Below, piece by piece: positions 7,313-17,671 of a DNA stretch of 64,000 nt. The notes beneath the pieces were generated by a model. It was given only the letters and a program-made list of their open reading frames with translations. It searched no databases and was not told where the DNA came from. Each line of letters opens with the position of its first letter. Within the stretch, counting starts at the first letter, position 1. This DNA is from an uncultured Paracoccaceae bacterium (lineage in GTDB: Bacteria; Pseudomonadota; Alphaproteobacteria; Rhodobacterales; Rhodobacteraceae), in contig CANNFA010000001.1 in NCBI GenBank assembly GCA_947503765.1, positions 310,001-374,000 of the forward strand, given 5' to 3'. The position numbers and the translations under genes were made by a program.

Positions 7313-9199
7313 TCATCGCTCCATGGTCAGTGTCTGGTAAATCTCGGGCAGCGCGCGCGGCAGCCGTGCCGGGTCGGGCAACAGGTTGAACCCGGCCCGC
7401 CCGAAGATCCGCGCGAACCAGTCCTGCCCGTCGGCATCGACGATCACGCCATGCACCGACTGGCCCAGCGCGCGCGCCTCGCGCACGGCCATGCGGCTGT
7501 CCTCGATCCCGTGGATGCCTTCGTAATGGTCGAGGTCATTGGGCTTGCCGTCGGTCAGCACCAGCAGCAGGCGCTTGGCCGCGCCTTCCTCGGCCAGTTG
7601 CGCCGAGGCATGGCGGATCGCGGCGCCGAGGCGCGTGTAGTGGCCGGGGCGGAAGCCGCCGATCCGGGCCGTCACGGCCTCCGACATCGGCTCGGCGAAG
7701 CCTTTCGCGCGGGTGACGAACACCCGGTCGCGGCGCAGCGAGGAAAACCCCCAGATGCCCAGCCGGTCGCCGGCGGTGGCGATCCCGCCGGACAGGGCGG
7801 CCAGTGCCTCGCGCGCGGTGTCGATCACGGCGGCGTCGCCGGTCACCGCCTCGGTCGAGCGCGAGCAATCCATCAGGATCGCCACGCTGAGGTCGCGCGC
7901 CATCGGGCGCGAGGATTGCCAGACCCGGTCGCTGCCCTCCTGCCCGGCGGCCAGCGCCGCGCGGGATGCCACGACCGCATCCAGGTCCAGCTCGTCGCCG
8001 TCGATCTGCCGCGGCAACATAACCCGGCGCGGATGCAGCGGCGCGAATTGGCGGCGCACCCGTGCGACAAGGCGCGGATCGGGGCGGTAGCTGGCAGCCT
8101 GTTCGCCCTCCACCTCCAGCACGCGGGTATGGCCGGGCATGTAGGCGCCGGCGCGCTGGTTCCATTCGGGATAGGTGAACTTGCCGGCCAGCCGTTCGTG
8201 TTCGGCATCCTGCGGCGACAGATCGAGCGAGATGCGCAGCCGGCTGGCGGCGCGGCGCGCATGTTCGGACAGGGTGATCCGGTCCTGGTCGTCGGCGGCC
8301 TTGGCGGCGTTGTCCTGGTCGTCGTCATCGACCATCCGGTTGATGTTCAGGCTTTCGGCCCAGGACATGATCGATTCGAACCGGTGGATGATGAAGCTGT
8401 CGTTGCGGTTGGCCTGATCGCGGTCCTCGCGCTCGGCCTGCTTGCGGCTGGCAAGGGCATAGGCGGGATCGCCAGCGTCCTCATCCGCATCGGGGGCGGC
8501 GCCGCGGCCGGCGACGCGGGCGCGCAGCCGCAGCCAGATCGGCACCGGCGCGAAGGTGCGGTAGCCGCGCGGCGCGGGGCAATCGAGGGATTCGCCAGCC
8601 TCGGCGCGGCCCGAAAGCTGGCCCAGGATCAGCCGCTCCACCCCTGCCTCGCAGGCCGGCAGGCCGGTGCGGCGGCGGGTGGCGGCGATATGGGCGCACA
8701 TCGCGGCGTAGGGCGCGCGCAGCCCCGGACAGGCAGCATGGGCGCGGTCCGCGGCGCGGGCCATTGCGTCGATCTCGGCCCGGTCGGCGGCCAGCGGATC
8801 GGCGGCGCGCGCCGGAATGTCGGCATGGGCGGCCAGCGCGGCCAGCCACAGATAGGCGGCGCGGTTCAGCGCGCGGGCGGCGAAGACATCCATCACAGGC
8901 GGCAGGCGAAGCCGCTCGCCGTCGAAATCGGCGACATGCAGCACCTCGCGCGGGGTGCCGATGCGGCGGGCGCGGTTCGGGCGGTGATCCGAGGCGGCGG
9001 CGGGCGCGGCGACGATTTCCGTGCCGCCCCTGCCGCCCAGCGCCCGGAACAGGGTGGCGACGCTGGTACGCATCTCGTCCAGCCGCACCGCCTCTGCCGC
9101 GTCGACCTGCGCCGCGCCCAGCCGGGTGGACATGTCATGCCACAGGTTGCCGACCGTCTCTTCCGGCTCCATCAGGTCGAGCGGGCGGATCATCGCCAT
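7313..9199 (-). CDS. norD: nitric oxide reductase activation protein NorD
   Basis: The product has 628 residues, the normal size for NorD, a cytoplasmic von Willebrand factor A protein that works with the AAA+ ATPase NorQ to mature the NorCB complex. The VWA domain occupies the C-terminal third; its MIDAS motif DCSRS is at about 444-448, followed by a TDGKPND segment. A highly acidic DDDDQD patch lies near 291. The start at 9199 is chosen because it follows the norQ stop by four bases; an ATG six bases further in is equally possible. It is the fourth gene of the leftward norCBQD operon. Confidence 0.93.
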   Translation of the reverse strand: MAMIRPLDLMEPEETVGNLWHDMSTRLGAAQVDAAEAVRLDEMRTSVATLFRALGGRGGTEIVAAPAAASDHRPNRARRIGTPREVLHVADFDGERLRLPPVMDVFAARALNRAAYLWLAALAAHADIPARAADPLAADRAEIDAMARAADRAHAACPGLRAPYAAMCAHIAATRRRTGLPACEAGVERLILGQLSGRAEAGESLDCPAPRGYRTFAPVPIWLRLRARVAGRGAAPDADEDAGDPAYALASRKQAEREDRDQANRNDSFIIHRFESIMSWAESLNINRMVDDDDQDNAAKAADDQDRITLSEHARRAASRLRISLDLSPQDAEHERLAGKFTYPEWNQRAGAYMPGHTRVLEVEGEQAASYRPDPRLVARVRRQFAPLHPRRVMLPRQIDGDELDLDAVVASRAALAAGQEGSDRVWQSSRPMARDLSVAILMDCSRSTEAVTGDAAVIDTAREALAALSGGIATAGDRLGIWGFSSLRRDRVFVTRAKGFAEPMSEAVTARIGGFRPGHYTRLGAAIRHASAQLAEEGAAKRLLLVLTDGKPNDLDHYEGIHGIEDSRMAVREARALGQSVHGVIVDADGQDWFARIFGRAGFNLLPDPARLPRALPEIYQTLTMER

Positions 9200-9203
9200 G
9201 GCA

Positions 9204-9998
9204 TCACCCGTAAACGCTGGCCGCGAGGTCGCGCAGCGCCTGCTGCACGTCGGCCTCGTCGCTGAGCGGCTCGACGATGGCCGCCTCGATGGCACGGTCC
9301 ACGCCCATGCCCTGCGCGATCAGCGTCGCGGCATAGATCAGCAGGCGGGTGGACACGCCTTCCTCGAGGTCCATGCCCGACAGCGTGCGGATATGCCCCG
9401 CCAGCCGCACCAGCGCGTCCGAGCGCGCCTCGTCCAGGCCGGATTCGGCCGCGACCACGGCGGTTTCGGTGGCGCGATCGGGAAAATCGAAGCCGATCGA
9501 CAGGAACCGCTGCCTTGTGGAGGGTTTGAGCTTTTTCAGGATATTCTGGTAGCCTGGGTTGTAGCTGGCCACCAGCATGAAGCTGGCCGGCGCGGCCAGT
9601 TCCTCGCCGGTGCGGTCGATCACCAGCCGGCGGCGGTCATCGGTCAGCGGGTGCAGCACGACGGTGACGTCCTTGCGGGCCTCCACCACCTCGTCGAGAT
9701 AGCAGATCCCGCCCTCGCGCACGGCGCGGGTCAGCGGGCCGTCGACCCATTCGGTTTCCCCGCCCTTCAGAAGGTAGCGCCCGATCAGGTCGGCCGCCGA
9801 CAGGTCGTCATGGCAGGCCACGGTGTGCAGCGGCAGGCCCAGCCTTGCCGCCATGTGTTCCACGAACCGTGTCTTGCCGCAGCCGGTCGGCCCCTTCAGA
9901 AGAAGGGGCAGACCGTTGGCATGGGCCGTCTCGAACACCGCGCATTCGTCGGCGACGGGACGGTAGAAGGGCAGGCCGGGATTGGCGTGCATGTTCAT
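9204..9998 (-). CDS. norQ: NorQ AAA+ ATPase (CbbQ/NirQ/NorQ family)
   Basis: The product has 264 residues. Walker A GPTGCGKT is at 36-43, Walker B ICYLDEV near 98-104, with the family's ASYNPGYQ sensor region. MoxR-class ATPases of this group pair with a VWA partner, here NorD, to insert or remodel metal centres; for NorQD the client is NO reductase, probably its non-haem iron site. The gene starts four bases after norB, with a GGAG element inside the norB end serving as ribosome binding site. Confidence 0.95.
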   Translation of the reverse strand: MNMHANPGLPFYRPVADECAVFETAHANGLPLLLKGPTGCGKTRFVEHMAARLGLPLHTVACHDDLSAADLIGRYLLKGGETEWVDGPLTRAVREGGICYLDEVVEARKDVTVVLHPLTDDRRRLVIDRTGEELAAPASFMLVASYNPGYQNILKKLKPSTRQRFLSIGFDFPDRATETAVVAAESGLDEARSDALVRLAGHIRTLSGMDLEEGVSTRLLIYAATLIAQGMGVDRAIEAAIVEPLSDEADVQQALRDLAASVYG

Positions 9999-10001
9999 CG
10001 C

Positions 10002-11345
10002 CTATTCTCCGGGCACGGCCTGCGGGCCGGGTTCCACGACCTCGCGGCGAATCACGAGCTGGCTGTAGATGAACAGCAGCGCGCCCAGCACCACCGCCAC
10101 CCCGGCACCGAAGCGCATGATGAAGAACAGGCTGAGCTGGTCCTGCACCTCCATGAAGTACTCGCCCACGATCCGCTGCATATGCGTCTGGATCGTGCCC
10201 GCGAAGGTCAGCGTGAAAGTCATGAACGACATGCCGCCGGTCATCAGCCAGAACGAGGCCATGTTGAGCACCTGGTTGTACGGCGCGCGCGCCCGCAGGA
10301 TCGGCATCGCATAGGTGAACATCGCCAGGTTCAGCGCGACATAGGCGCCGTAGAAGGCAAGGTGCCCGTGCGCGGCGGTGATCTGCGTGCCGTGGGTGTA
10401 GAAGTTCACCCCGTGCAGCGTGTGCAGGAAGCCCCAGACACCCGCGCCGAAGAAGGCCACGGTCGCCGAGCCCAGCGCCCAGAGCAGCGCGGCCTTGTTC
10501 GGGTGGTTCTTGCGCCCCTTCCAGACCATGATGAAGGCGAACGACATCATCGCGAAGAACGGCGCCACCTCGAAGGTCGAGAAGATCGAGCCGACCCATT
10601 GCCAGTAGCTGGGCGTGCCGATCCAGAAATAGTGGTGCCCGGTCCCGAGGATGCCGGAGAACAGCGCGGTGGCGACGATGACGTAAAGCCATTTCTCGAT
10701 CACCTCGCGGTCGACGCCGGTCAGCTTGAGCATCAGGAAGCCCAGGATCGCGGCCATCACCAGCTCCCAGGTCGCCTCGACCCACAGGTGCACGACGAAC
10801 CACCAGTACATCTTGTCGAGCGACAGGTTGTCGGGGTTGATGAAGGCGAAGATCCACAGCAGCGACAGCAGCCACAGCCCCATCAGCAGGATGTTGGTGA
10901 TCGCCGTCTTGCGCCCGGCCAGCACCGTCATCGAGATGTTGAACAGGAAGATCAGCGCGGCGACGAGGATGCCCAGCTTGACCCAGAGCGGCTGTTCCAG
11001 GAACTCGCGCCCGCCATGGATGCCCACGAGGTACGATCCGACCGCGCCCAGCGTGCCGACCACCAGGATGATCAGTTGCAGATAGGCCAGCTTGACCGAA
11101 TACAGCTCGCGCTCGCTTTCCTCGGGGACGAGGAAATAGGCCGCGCCGAAAAAGCCCAGCAGCAGCCAGACGATCAGCGCGTTGGTGTGGATCATGCGGA
11201 TGATGTTGAACGGCACCAGTTCGGACAGGAAGTTCGGCGCGACATAGATCCAGCCGGCCCAGAGCCCGCCCAGAACCTGGATCGCGAACAGCCCCATCGC
11301 CGCGAGGAAATAGGCGTAGGCCACCTTTTGCGATTTATATTTCAT
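10002..11345 (-). CDS. norB: nitric oxide reductase large subunit NorB
   Basis: The product has 447 residues with about twelve membrane segments, and is the catalytic subunit of cytochrome c-dependent NO reductase (2 NO + 2 e- + 2 H+ to N2O). Haem and FeB ligand regions are visible: IRMIHTNALIVW (His53), HLWVEATWE with the functionally important glutamates, GILGTGHHYFW, and the C-terminal HGTQITAAHGHLAFYG. The shorter length without an N-terminal extension marks it as cNorB rather than quinol-type NorZ. A strong GAGGAG lies nine bases before the ATG. It follows norC by 13 bases. Confidence 0.97.
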   Translation of the reverse strand: MKYKSQKVAYAYFLAAMGLFAIQVLGGLWAGWIYVAPNFLSELVPFNIIRMIHTNALIVWLLLGFFGAAYFLVPEESERELYSVKLAYLQLIILVVGTLGAVGSYLVGIHGGREFLEQPLWVKLGILVAALIFLFNISMTVLAGRKTAITNILLMGLWLLSLLWIFAFINPDNLSLDKMYWWFVVHLWVEATWELVMAAILGFLMLKLTGVDREVIEKWLYVIVATALFSGILGTGHHYFWIGTPSYWQWVGSIFSTFEVAPFFAMMSFAFIMVWKGRKNHPNKAALLWALGSATVAFFGAGVWGFLHTLHGVNFYTHGTQITAAHGHLAFYGAYVALNLAMFTYAMPILRARAPYNQVLNMASFWLMTGGMSFMTFTLTFAGTIQTHMQRIVGEYFMEVQDQLSLFFIMRFGAGVAVVLGALLFIYSQLVIRREVVEPGPQAVPGE

Positions 11346-11358
11346 GTGTCTTTGCTCC

Positions 11359-11811
11359 TCAGCCGGCTTCGTTGGGCGGCCAGCCCTGGGTGTCGGTTTG
11401 GTCGGCCCAGCGCAGGAATTCGGCGAGGCCGCGGGTTTCTTCCTCGGTCAGCTCGAACAGCGGCATCTGGCGCCGCCCCTCGATTCCCGAGGGCTGCGAG
11501 GCCATCCAGCCATCGAGGATCTCGAACGCGCCCTCGGCGTCGTCCATGACACCCCAGCGGGTCATGACGTTGCCCAGTTCGGGGGCGAAATACGCGCCCT
11601 CCCCGTGCAGCGTGTGGCAGTTGATGCACGAATGGCGCTCCCAGACATGCTTGCCCAGCACGACCTCTTCGGTCAGCGGCAGGGCCGAGGTGGCGCTGTT
11701 CACGATGTAGTAGTGCGAATGCACGGTCATCACGCCGAACACGAGCACGAAGAATATGGATCCTCCGTAAAACACGTTCCTGGCGCGCGACTTCGTTAGG
11801 ATTTCCGACAT
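11359..11811 (-). CDS. norC: nitric oxide reductase cytochrome c subunit NorC
   Basis: The product has 150 residues: a single N-terminal membrane anchor (about 14-31) and a periplasmic class I cytochrome c domain with CINCH at 62-66. An RQMPLFEL segment probably carries the methionine ligand. It receives electrons from pseudoazurin or a c-type cytochrome and passes them to NorB. The ATG at 11811 gives the conserved short N-terminus; a longer frame reaching 11886 would run into the FNR-like box. It is the first gene of the leftward norCBQD operon, with that box centred about 68 bases upstream. Confidence 0.96.
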   Translation of the reverse strand: MSEILTKSRARNVFYGGSIFFVLVFGVMTVHSHYYIVNSATSALPLTEEVVLGKHVWERHSCINCHTLHGEGAYFAPELGNVMTRWGVMDDAEGAFEILDGWMASQPSGIEGRRQMPLFELTEEETRGLAEFLRWADQTDTQGWPPNEAG

Positions 11812-11872
11812 CCATTCTGTCCCGGCGATTGTTGCTGTTGGTGGTTTTCTAGCCGGGCTTCTAACGCGGTTG

Positions 11873-11886
11873 TTGTCCAAGCGCAA
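11873..11886. promoter_or_regulatory. FNR/NnrR-like box between norC and DUF1858 gene
   Basis: TTGTCCAAGCGCAA fits TTG-N8-CAA and in its right half the NnrR-type CGCAA. It is centred about 68 bases upstream of norC and 57 bases upstream of the divergent DUF1858 gene, so one site could serve both promoters. The match is read directly; binding by a Crp/Fnr regulator is inferred. Confidence 0.65.
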
Positions 11887-11936
11887 AGTGGCAGCAGGAA
11901 TCCCGATTTAGACGGTTGCGCGAAAGGAACGCCCCC

Positions 11937-12197
11937 ATGACGCGCCCCGAAATCGACGACCCGGATCTGCCGCTGGCCGACCTTTTCGCGCGCTGGCCGA
12001 CCTCGGCCGCGGCGTTCCTGAACCGCCGGATGCTGTGCCCCGGCTGCCCTGTCGCGCCGTTTCACACCGTCGCCGACGCCTGCGACGAGTACCGGCTGGA
12101 CATTGCCGGCTTCCGCGCCGAGATCCGCCGCGCCGCGTTCGACAGGGACATTTCGCACTCGCATCGGGGCACGTCGAAAGACCGGCCCCGGACTTGA
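11937..12197 (+). CDS. DUF1858 domain protein
   Basis: The product has 86 residues. The core MLCPGCPVAPFHTVADAC matches the DUF1858 family, small proteins with a CxxC pair (C34, C37) that may be redox-active or metal-binding and often sit beside denitrification or hybrid-cluster genes. The fold also appears in iron-sulfur repair (ScdA/RIC) proteins, but no haemerythrin domain is attached here. The start at 11937 has AAAGGAA ten bases upstream. It is divergent from norC and shares the FNR-like box; its stop overlaps the FNR-like box serving nosR. Function is unknown. Confidence 0.75.
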   Translation: MTRPEIDDPDLPLADLFARWPTSAAAFLNRRMLCPGCPVAPFHTVADACDEYRLDIAGFRAEIRRAAFDRDISHSHRGTSKDRPRT

Positions 12198-12207
12198 GGC
12201 AGATCAA
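12194..12207. promoter_or_regulatory. FNR-like box upstream of nosR
   Basis: TTGAGGCAGATCAA is close to the FNR consensus TTGAT-N4-ATCAA. It overlaps the stop codon of the DUF1858 gene and is centred about 84 bases upstream of the nosR start, which leaves room for a class II promoter and a short leader. Confidence 0.62.
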
Positions 12208-12284
12208 AACGGACCCTCCCGCACCTCGCTAAACCTGCATCGACGAATCGCCGAATTCGAATCGTGATCGACGGAAACCGACAC

Positions 12285-14483
12285 ATGAACACTTTGCTTG
12301 CCCGCCTGACCCGCTGCTTTCTTCTGACCCTGGCGCTGGCGCTGTCCGCGGCCGGCCCCGGTCAGGCGCAGAACCTGATCAGCGGGTTCCTCGACGATCT
12401 GGACCCGGCAGAGGTCGTGCCGGGCGCCGCCAGCTACGGGACCGAGCGGGCCGACGGCCTTGTCCCGGCGCTGGACGCGGCGGGCGAAACGCTGGGCTGG
12501 GTGTTCCTGACATCGGATTTCGTGCCGACCACGGGCTATTCGGGCAAGCCGATCCACGTTGTCGCCGGCCTGTCGCCCGATGCGATCCTGACCGGTGCCA
12601 AGCTGGTCAAGCATTCCGAGCCGATCGTGCTGGTCGGCATCCCCGAATCGGAAATCCGCGCGGTGATCGACCATTACACCGGCTTCGATCTGTCCACCGT
12701 GTCCGGCCCGCGCGACACAGGCGACCTGGAGATCGTGTCGGGCGCGACCGTGACCATCATGGTGATCGACGATTCGATCCTGCGCGCCGGGGTCAAGGCG
12801 GCCCGCGCGCTGGGACTCGAAGGCTTCGCCGCGCCTGCGCAGGTCGGGCCGACCCGCGAAATCGACCGCGACACCGGCGAGATCACCGACTGGGAAACGA
12901 TGGCCGGCAACGGCGCGCTGCGCCGGCTGGTGCTGAGTGTCGAGACGATCAACGCCGACTTCGCCGCGCTGGGCGATCCGCGCACCGAGAAGGAGGCCGA
13001 GGACGGCCCGCCCGACGATGCCTATGTCGACATCTGGACCGCATTGGTCAGCCACCCGGCGACCGGCCGCAGCCTGCTGGGCGACAAGGTCTATGACAAC
13101 CTGATGGCCAAGATGGAGCCGGGCGACGAGGCGATCGCGATTTTCGGCGCCGGGCGCTGGTCGTTCAAGGGGTCGGGCTATGTGCGCGGCGGCATCTTCG
13201 ACCGGTTCCAGCTGATCCAGGGCGACATTTCCTACCGCTTCTTCGACCGCAACCACAACCGCATCGTCGACGTCGCCGCAGAGGGCGCCCCCGACTTCAC
13301 CGAGATGGACCTGTTCATCATCCCCGCCAGCGCCGGGTTCGATCCGGCCGCGCCGTTCCGCCTGCAATTCCTGGTCAGCCGCGCCGTCGGCCCGATCGAG
13401 AAGCTGTTCCTGACCTACGATCTGGGCTACGAGCTGCCGGCGCCCTATACCCGCACCGTCGCGCCGCCGCCGGCCGTGTCCGAACCCGTCGTCTCGCCCC
13501 CCGAATCGGAAGCGCGCGAGGCGCTGTGGCAGCGCATCTGGCGCACCAAGAGCACCGAGGTGGTGATCCTGGGCGCCGCGCTGGCGATGCTCAGCGGCAT
13601 CTTCTTCTTCCAGTCGCTGGCGACCCGCAACGCGCGGCTGTTCTCGACGATCCGCACCGTCTACCTGGTGTTCACGCTGGTCTTCATCGGCTGGATCGCC
13701 AACGCGCAGCTTTCGGTGGTCAACATCCTGGCCGTGGTGAACGCGCTGTTCAGCGATTTCGAGTGGAACACGTTCCTGATGGACCCGCTGATCTTCATCC
13801 TGTGGTTCGCCGTGGCCGCGTCGCTGCTGTTCTGGGCGCGCGGCGCCTATTGCGGCTGGCTGTGCCCGTTCGGCGCGATGCAGGAGCTGCTGAACAAGGT
13901 CGCGCGGCTGCTGCGCATTCCGCAGGTGACGCTGCCCTGGGGGCTGCACGAACGGCTCTGGGCGCTGAAATACGTCATCTTCCTGGGGCTGTTCGGCTTG
14001 TCGCTCTATTCGCTGGAACTGGCCGAACGCTGGGCCGAGGTGGAACCGTTCAAGACCGCGATCATCCTGAAATTCGCACGGCCCCTGCCCTTCGTGCTGA
14101 TCGCAGTGGCGTTCCTGCTGCCGGGCCTGTTCATCGAACGCTTCTATTGCCGCTATGTCTGCCCGCTGGGCGGCGGGCTGGCGATCCCGGCGCGGATGCA
14201 CATGTTCCGCTGGCTCAAGCGGTACAACGAATGCGGCAATCCGTGCCAGCTTTGCGCCAAGGATTGCCCGGTGGACGCTATCCACCCGACCGGAGAGATC
14301 AACCCGAACGAGTGCATCTCCTGCCTGAACTGCCAGGTGCTGTACCAGGATCACGACCGCTGCCCGGTGGTCATCAAGCGCGACAAGCGGCGCGAACGCA
14401 GCGCGGCCTCGGCCGCCAGCCTCGCCGCCGCGACCGAACGGCCGGATCTCGGCCATCCCAACCAGCTTTCCAATGCAAAGTGA
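12285..14483 (+). CDS. nosR: NosR, membrane flavo-iron-sulfur protein for N2O reduction
   Basis: The product has 732 residues. A signal-like N-terminus precedes a periplasmic FMN-binding domain (segment [11 protein letters not shown] holds the flavin-attachment SGAT). It is followed by several membrane helices with two CxxxCP motifs (C523/C527 in YCGWLCP, C622/C626 in YCRYVCP). The C-terminal cytoplasmic part binds two iron-sulfur clusters, with [13 protein letters not shown] from 650 and CISCLNCQ from 677. NosR supports transcription and in vivo electron supply or activation of NosZ. The ATG at 12285 gives the signal-like start. It is the first gene of the rightward nosRZDFYLX operon. Confidence 0.95.
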   Translation: MNTLLARLTRCFLLTLALALSAAGPGQAQNLISGFLDDLDPAEVVPGAASYGTERADGLVPALDAAGETLGWVFLTSDFVPTTGYSGKPIHVVAGLSPDAILTGAKLVKHSEPIVLVGIPESEIRAVIDHYTGFDLSTVSGPRDTGDLEIVSGATVTIMVIDDSILRAGVKAARALGLEGFAAPAQVGPTREIDRDTGEITDWETMAGNGALRRLVLSVETINADFAALGDPRTEKEAEDGPPDDAYVDIWTALVSHPATGRSLLGDKVYDNLMAKMEPGDEAIAIFGAGRWSFKGSGYVRGGIFDRFQLIQGDISYRFFDRNHNRIVDVAAEGAPDFTEMDLFIIPASAGFDPAAPFRLQFLVSRAVGPIEKLFLTYDLGYELPAPYTRTVAPPPAVSEPVVSPPESEAREALWQRIWRTKSTEVVILGAALAMLSGIFFFQSLATRNARLFSTIRTVYLVFTLVFIGWIANAQLSVVNILAVVNALFSDFEWNTFLMDPLIFILWFAVAASLLFWARGAYCGWLCPFGAMQELLNKVARLLRIPQVTLPWGLHERLWALKYVIFLGLFGLSLYSLELAERWAEVEPFKTAIILKFARPLPFVLIAVAFLLPGLFIERFYCRYVCPLGGGLAIPARMHMFRWLKRYNECGNPCQLCAKDCPVDAIHPTGEINPNECISCLNCQVLYQDHDRCPVVIKRDKRRERSAASAASLAAATERPDLGHPNQLSNAK

Positions 14484-14499
14484 GAAGGAGGAAAGACCA

Positions 14500-16398
14500 A
14501 TGACTGACGAACGCAAGGGCCTGTCCCGGCGCGGACTGTTCCAGGGTACGGCGGGTGCCGCCGTCCTGGCCGGCACCGCCACCGCCAGCGGCGGGCTCGG
14601 CCTGTTCGGCGCGCCGAAGGCCGCCAACGCCGCCGCCTCGGTCGAGGTCGCCCCGGGCGAGCTTGACGACTATTACGGCTTCTGGTCCTCGGGCCAGTGC
14701 GGCGAAGTGCGCATCATCGGCGTGCCGTCGATGCGCGAGCTGATGCGCGTGCCGGTCTTCAACCGCTGCTCGGCCACCGGCTGGGGCCAGACCAACGAAA
14801 GCCTCAAGGTCCTGACCGAGGGCCTGCTGCCGGAAACCAAGGAATTCCTCGCCAAGCGCGGCATGAAGACCTACGACAACGGCGACTTGCACCACCCGCA
14901 CATGTCCTTCACCGAGGGCACCTATGACGGGCGCTACCTGTTCATGAACGACAAGGCGAATACCCGCGTTGCGCGGATCCGCTGCGACATCATGAAGACC
15001 GACAAGATCATCGAGATCCCGAACGCGTCGGACATCCACGGCCTGCGGCCGCAGAAATACCCGCGCACCGGCTATGTCTTCGCCAACGGCGAGCACCGGG
15101 TTCCGCTGCCGAACGACGGCTCGATCCTGGACGAGCCCGAGAAGTACCACGCGATCTTCACCGCGGTGGACGGCGATTCGATGGAAGTCGCCTGGCAGGT
15201 GATCGTCGACGGCAATCTCGACAACTGCGATGCCGACTACGAAGGCAAATGGGCGTTCTCGACCTGCTACAACTCGGAAGGCGGCGTGACCCTCGCGGAC
15301 ATGACCGCGAACGAGCAGGACTGGGTCGTGATCTTCAACATCGAGGAGATCGAGAAGGGCGTCGCGGCCGGCGACTTTACCGAGATGAACGGCGTCAAGG
15401 TTCTGGATGGCCGGCACGGGTCGAAATACACGGCCTACATCCCGATCTCGACCTCGCCGCATGGCTGCAACATGGCGCCCGACAAGAAGCACCTGTGCAT
15501 CAACGGCAAGCTGTCGCCCACCGTCTCGGTGATCGACGTGACCAAGCTGCCCGAGGTGTTCGCCGGCGCCGACCCGCGTTCCGCCGTGGTGGCAGAGCCG
15601 CAGCTGGGCCTTGGCCCACTTCACACCGCGTTCGACGGGCGCGGCAACGCGTTCACGACGCTGTTCCTCGACAGCCAGATGGTCAAGTGGAACATCGAGG
15701 ACGCGCGCAAGGCGTTCGCGGGCGAGGACGTGGACCCGATCATCGACAAGATCGACGTTCACTACCAGCCGGGCCACAACCACACCACCATGGGCGAAAC
15801 CCTGGAGGCCGATGGCAGGTTCCTGATCTCGCTCAACAAGTTCTCGAAGGACCGGTTCCTGAACGTCGGCCCGCTGAAGCCGGAAAACGATCAGGTGATC
15901 GACATCTCGGGCGAGAAGATGCAGCTGGTGCATGACGGCCCGACCTTTGCCGAGCCGCATGACTGCATCCTGGTGCGCGCCGACCTCATCAACCCGGTCT
16001 CGGTCTATGACCGGAACGACCCGATGTGGGAAGAGGCGCGCCAGCAGGCCGAGAAGGACGGTGTCGATCTCGACTGGGGCGAGGACGTGATCCGCGACGG
16101 CAACAAGGTGCGGGTCTACATGCACTCTGTCGCGCCGGTCTTCAGCCTCGACAGCTTCGAGGTCAACCAGGGCGACGAGGTGACGGTCTACATCACCAAC
16201 ATGGACGAGGTGGACGACCTGACGCACGGCTTCACCCTGGGCAACCACGGCATCGCGATGGAGCTGGGGCCGCAGGCGACCGCCTCGGTCACGTTCACCG
16301 CGGATCGGCCGGGCGTGCACTGGTACTACTGCCAGTGGTTCTGCCACGCGCTCCACATGGAGATGCGCGGCCGGATGCTGGTCAAGCCGACGGCATAA
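14500..16398 (+). CDS. nosZ: nitrous-oxide reductase NosZ (clade I, Tat-exported)
   Basis: The product has 632 residues and is the periplasmic copper enzyme reducing N2O to N2. A twin-arginine signal ([10 protein letters not shown] at 10-11) marks clade I. The CuZ-site histidines lie in a seven-bladed propeller, e.g. [38 protein letters not shown] and FAEPHDC. The C-terminal cupredoxin domain has the CuA motif [12 protein letters not shown] (C611, C615, H619, M622). An AAGGAGGA element lies nine bases before the ATG. All expected ligand blocks are present, so the enzyme looks functional. It lies 16 bases after nosR. Confidence 0.98.
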   Translation: MTDERKGLSRRGLFQGTAGAAVLAGTATASGGLGLFGAPKAANAAASVEVAPGELDDYYGFWSSGQCGEVRIIGVPSMRELMRVPVFNRCSATGWGQTNESLKVLTEGLLPETKEFLAKRGMKTYDNGDLHHPHMSFTEGTYDGRYLFMNDKANTRVARIRCDIMKTDKIIEIPNASDIHGLRPQKYPRTGYVFANGEHRVPLPNDGSILDEPEKYHAIFTAVDGDSMEVAWQVIVDGNLDNCDADYEGKWAFSTCYNSEGGVTLADMTANEQDWVVIFNIEEIEKGVAAGDFTEMNGVKVLDGRHGSKYTAYIPISTSPHGCNMAPDKKHLCINGKLSPTVSVIDVTKLPEVFAGADPRSAVVAEPQLGLGPLHTAFDGRGNAFTTLFLDSQMVKWNIEDARKAFAGEDVDPIIDKIDVHYQPGHNHTTMGETLEADGRFLISLNKFSKDRFLNVGPLKPENDQVIDISGEKMQLVHDGPTFAEPHDCILVRADLINPVSVYDRNDPMWEEARQQAEKDGVDLDWGEDVIRDGNKVRVYMHSVAPVFSLDSFEVNQGDEVTVYITNMDEVDDLTHGFTLGNHGIAMELGPQATASVTFTADRPGVHWYYCQWFCHALHMEMRGRMLVKPTA

Positions 16399-16414
16399 GG
16401 AAAGGGCCTTCGAC

Positions 16415-17671
16415 ATGCGACTTCCGGGTCTGACCGTCCTTGCCGTTCTGATCCCGCTGGCTTGCCAGGCGGGGCGGATCGACGTGGCGCCGGATCCGGG
16501 GGCGCTGGCGGCCGCGATCGCGGCCGCCGAGCCCGGCGACGAGCTGGTCCTCTCCGAGGGCAGCCATGCCGGGCCGGTCCATATCGACAAAACCCTGTCC
16601 CTGACGGGGCCCCTTGCCCGGATCGACGGTCCGGGCGAGGGATCGGTCGTCACCGTCACCGCGCCGGACGTGACGATCCGCGATCTGACGATCACCGGCG
16701 CCGGCAAGAGCCTTGCCGATCTCGACAGCGGCATCCGCCTGCTGAAGGGCGCCGACGGCGCGCTGGTCGAGGGCGTGACGCTGACCGGCAACCTGATCGG
16801 CATCGACGTGCACGGGGCGAAGGACGCGACGCTGCGCGGCAACACCATCGAGGGGCGCAACGATCTGCGCGTGGCCGAACGCGGCCCCGGCATCTATGTG
16901 TGGAATTCCCCCGGCCTGCTGGTCGAGGACAACAGCGTCGCCATGGGCCGCGACGGGGTGTTCATCACCACGTCCGACAAGGCCGTGTACCGGCGCAACA
17001 CCTTCACCGATCTGCGCTATGCGTTCCATTCGATGTACGCGAACCGGATCGAGGTGACCGACAATGTGAGCCGCGGCAACGACATGGGGTTCGCGCTGAT
17101 GTATTCCACCCGGCTGCTGGTGGAGCGGAACCTGTCGGTGGGCGACATCAACCACGGCTTCTTCATGAACTTCGCCAACCGCGCCGAGCTGCGCCACAAC
17201 GAGGTGCGGAACGGCGGCGAGAAATGCGTGTTCATCTACAATTCGAACTTCAACCTGTTCGAGTCGAACCGGTTCGCCGGCTGCGGCATCGGCGTGCATT
17301 ATACCGCCGGCAGCCAGGACAACGTGCTGACCGGAAACGCCTTCATGGGCAACCGCACGCAGGTGAAATATGTCGGCACGACCTGGCTGGAATGGTCGGA
17401 CGGCGAGACCGGCAATTACTGGTCCGATCATGTCGCCTTCGACGTGAACGGCGACGGCATCGCCGACAGCCCGTACCGGCCGAATGACAGCATCGACCGG
17501 CTGGTCTGGTCGCAACCGGCAGCCAAGCTACTTATGGGCGCACCTGCCATGCAACTCGTGCGTTGGTCGCAATCGCGGTTTCCGGGCCTGCTGCCCGGCG
17601 GCGTGATCGACAGCCATCCGCTGACATCGCCGGGCGCCGCGGGCGTGCCGGCAACGGAGCATCCCACATGA
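16415..17671 (+). CDS. nosD: NosD, periplasmic NosZ copper-site maturation factor
   Basis: The product has 418 residues with a short signal peptide and repeated parallel beta-helix (CASH/NosD) rungs, visible as recurring N-x-I/V-x-x-N patterns between about 80 and 320. NosD works with the NosFY ABC transporter in building the CuZ sulfide-bridged centre. The gene follows nosZ by 16 bases and its stop overlaps nosF in an ATGA. Length and neighbours are standard. Confidence 0.94.
   Translation: MRLPGLTVLAVLIPLACQAGRIDVAPDPGALAAAIAAAEPGDELVLSEGSHAGPVHIDKTLSLTGPLARIDGPGEGSVVTVTAPDVTIRDLTITGAGKSLADLDSGIRLLKGADGALVEGVTLTGNLIGIDVHGAKDATLRGNTIEGRNDLRVAERGPGIYVWNSPGLLVEDNSVAMGRDGVFITTSDKAVYRRNTFTDLRYAFHSMYANRIEVTDNVSRGNDMGFALMYSTRLLVERNLSVGDINHGFFMNFANRAELRHNEVRNGGEKCVFIYNSNFNLFESNRFAGCGIGVHYTAGSQDNVLTGNAFMGNRTQVKYVGTTWLEWSDGETGNYWSDHVAFDVNGDGIADSPYRPNDSIDRLVWSQPAAKLLMGAPAMQLVRWSQSRFPGLLPGGVIDSHPLTSPGAAGVPATEHPT

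Noticed and set aside
9021-11549. 842-codon frame opposite norD, norQ and norB
   Set aside because: It overlaps three well-defined nor genes and its His/Gln/Arg-rich product has no recognisable domain.
11812-11886. 25-residue N-terminal extension of NorC
   Set aside because: It would run through the regulatory box, and NorC proteins start just before the membrane helix.
14374-16893. 839-codon antisense frame over nosZ and nosD
   Set aside because: It is a shadow of nosZ; Val/Arg-rich with no motif.
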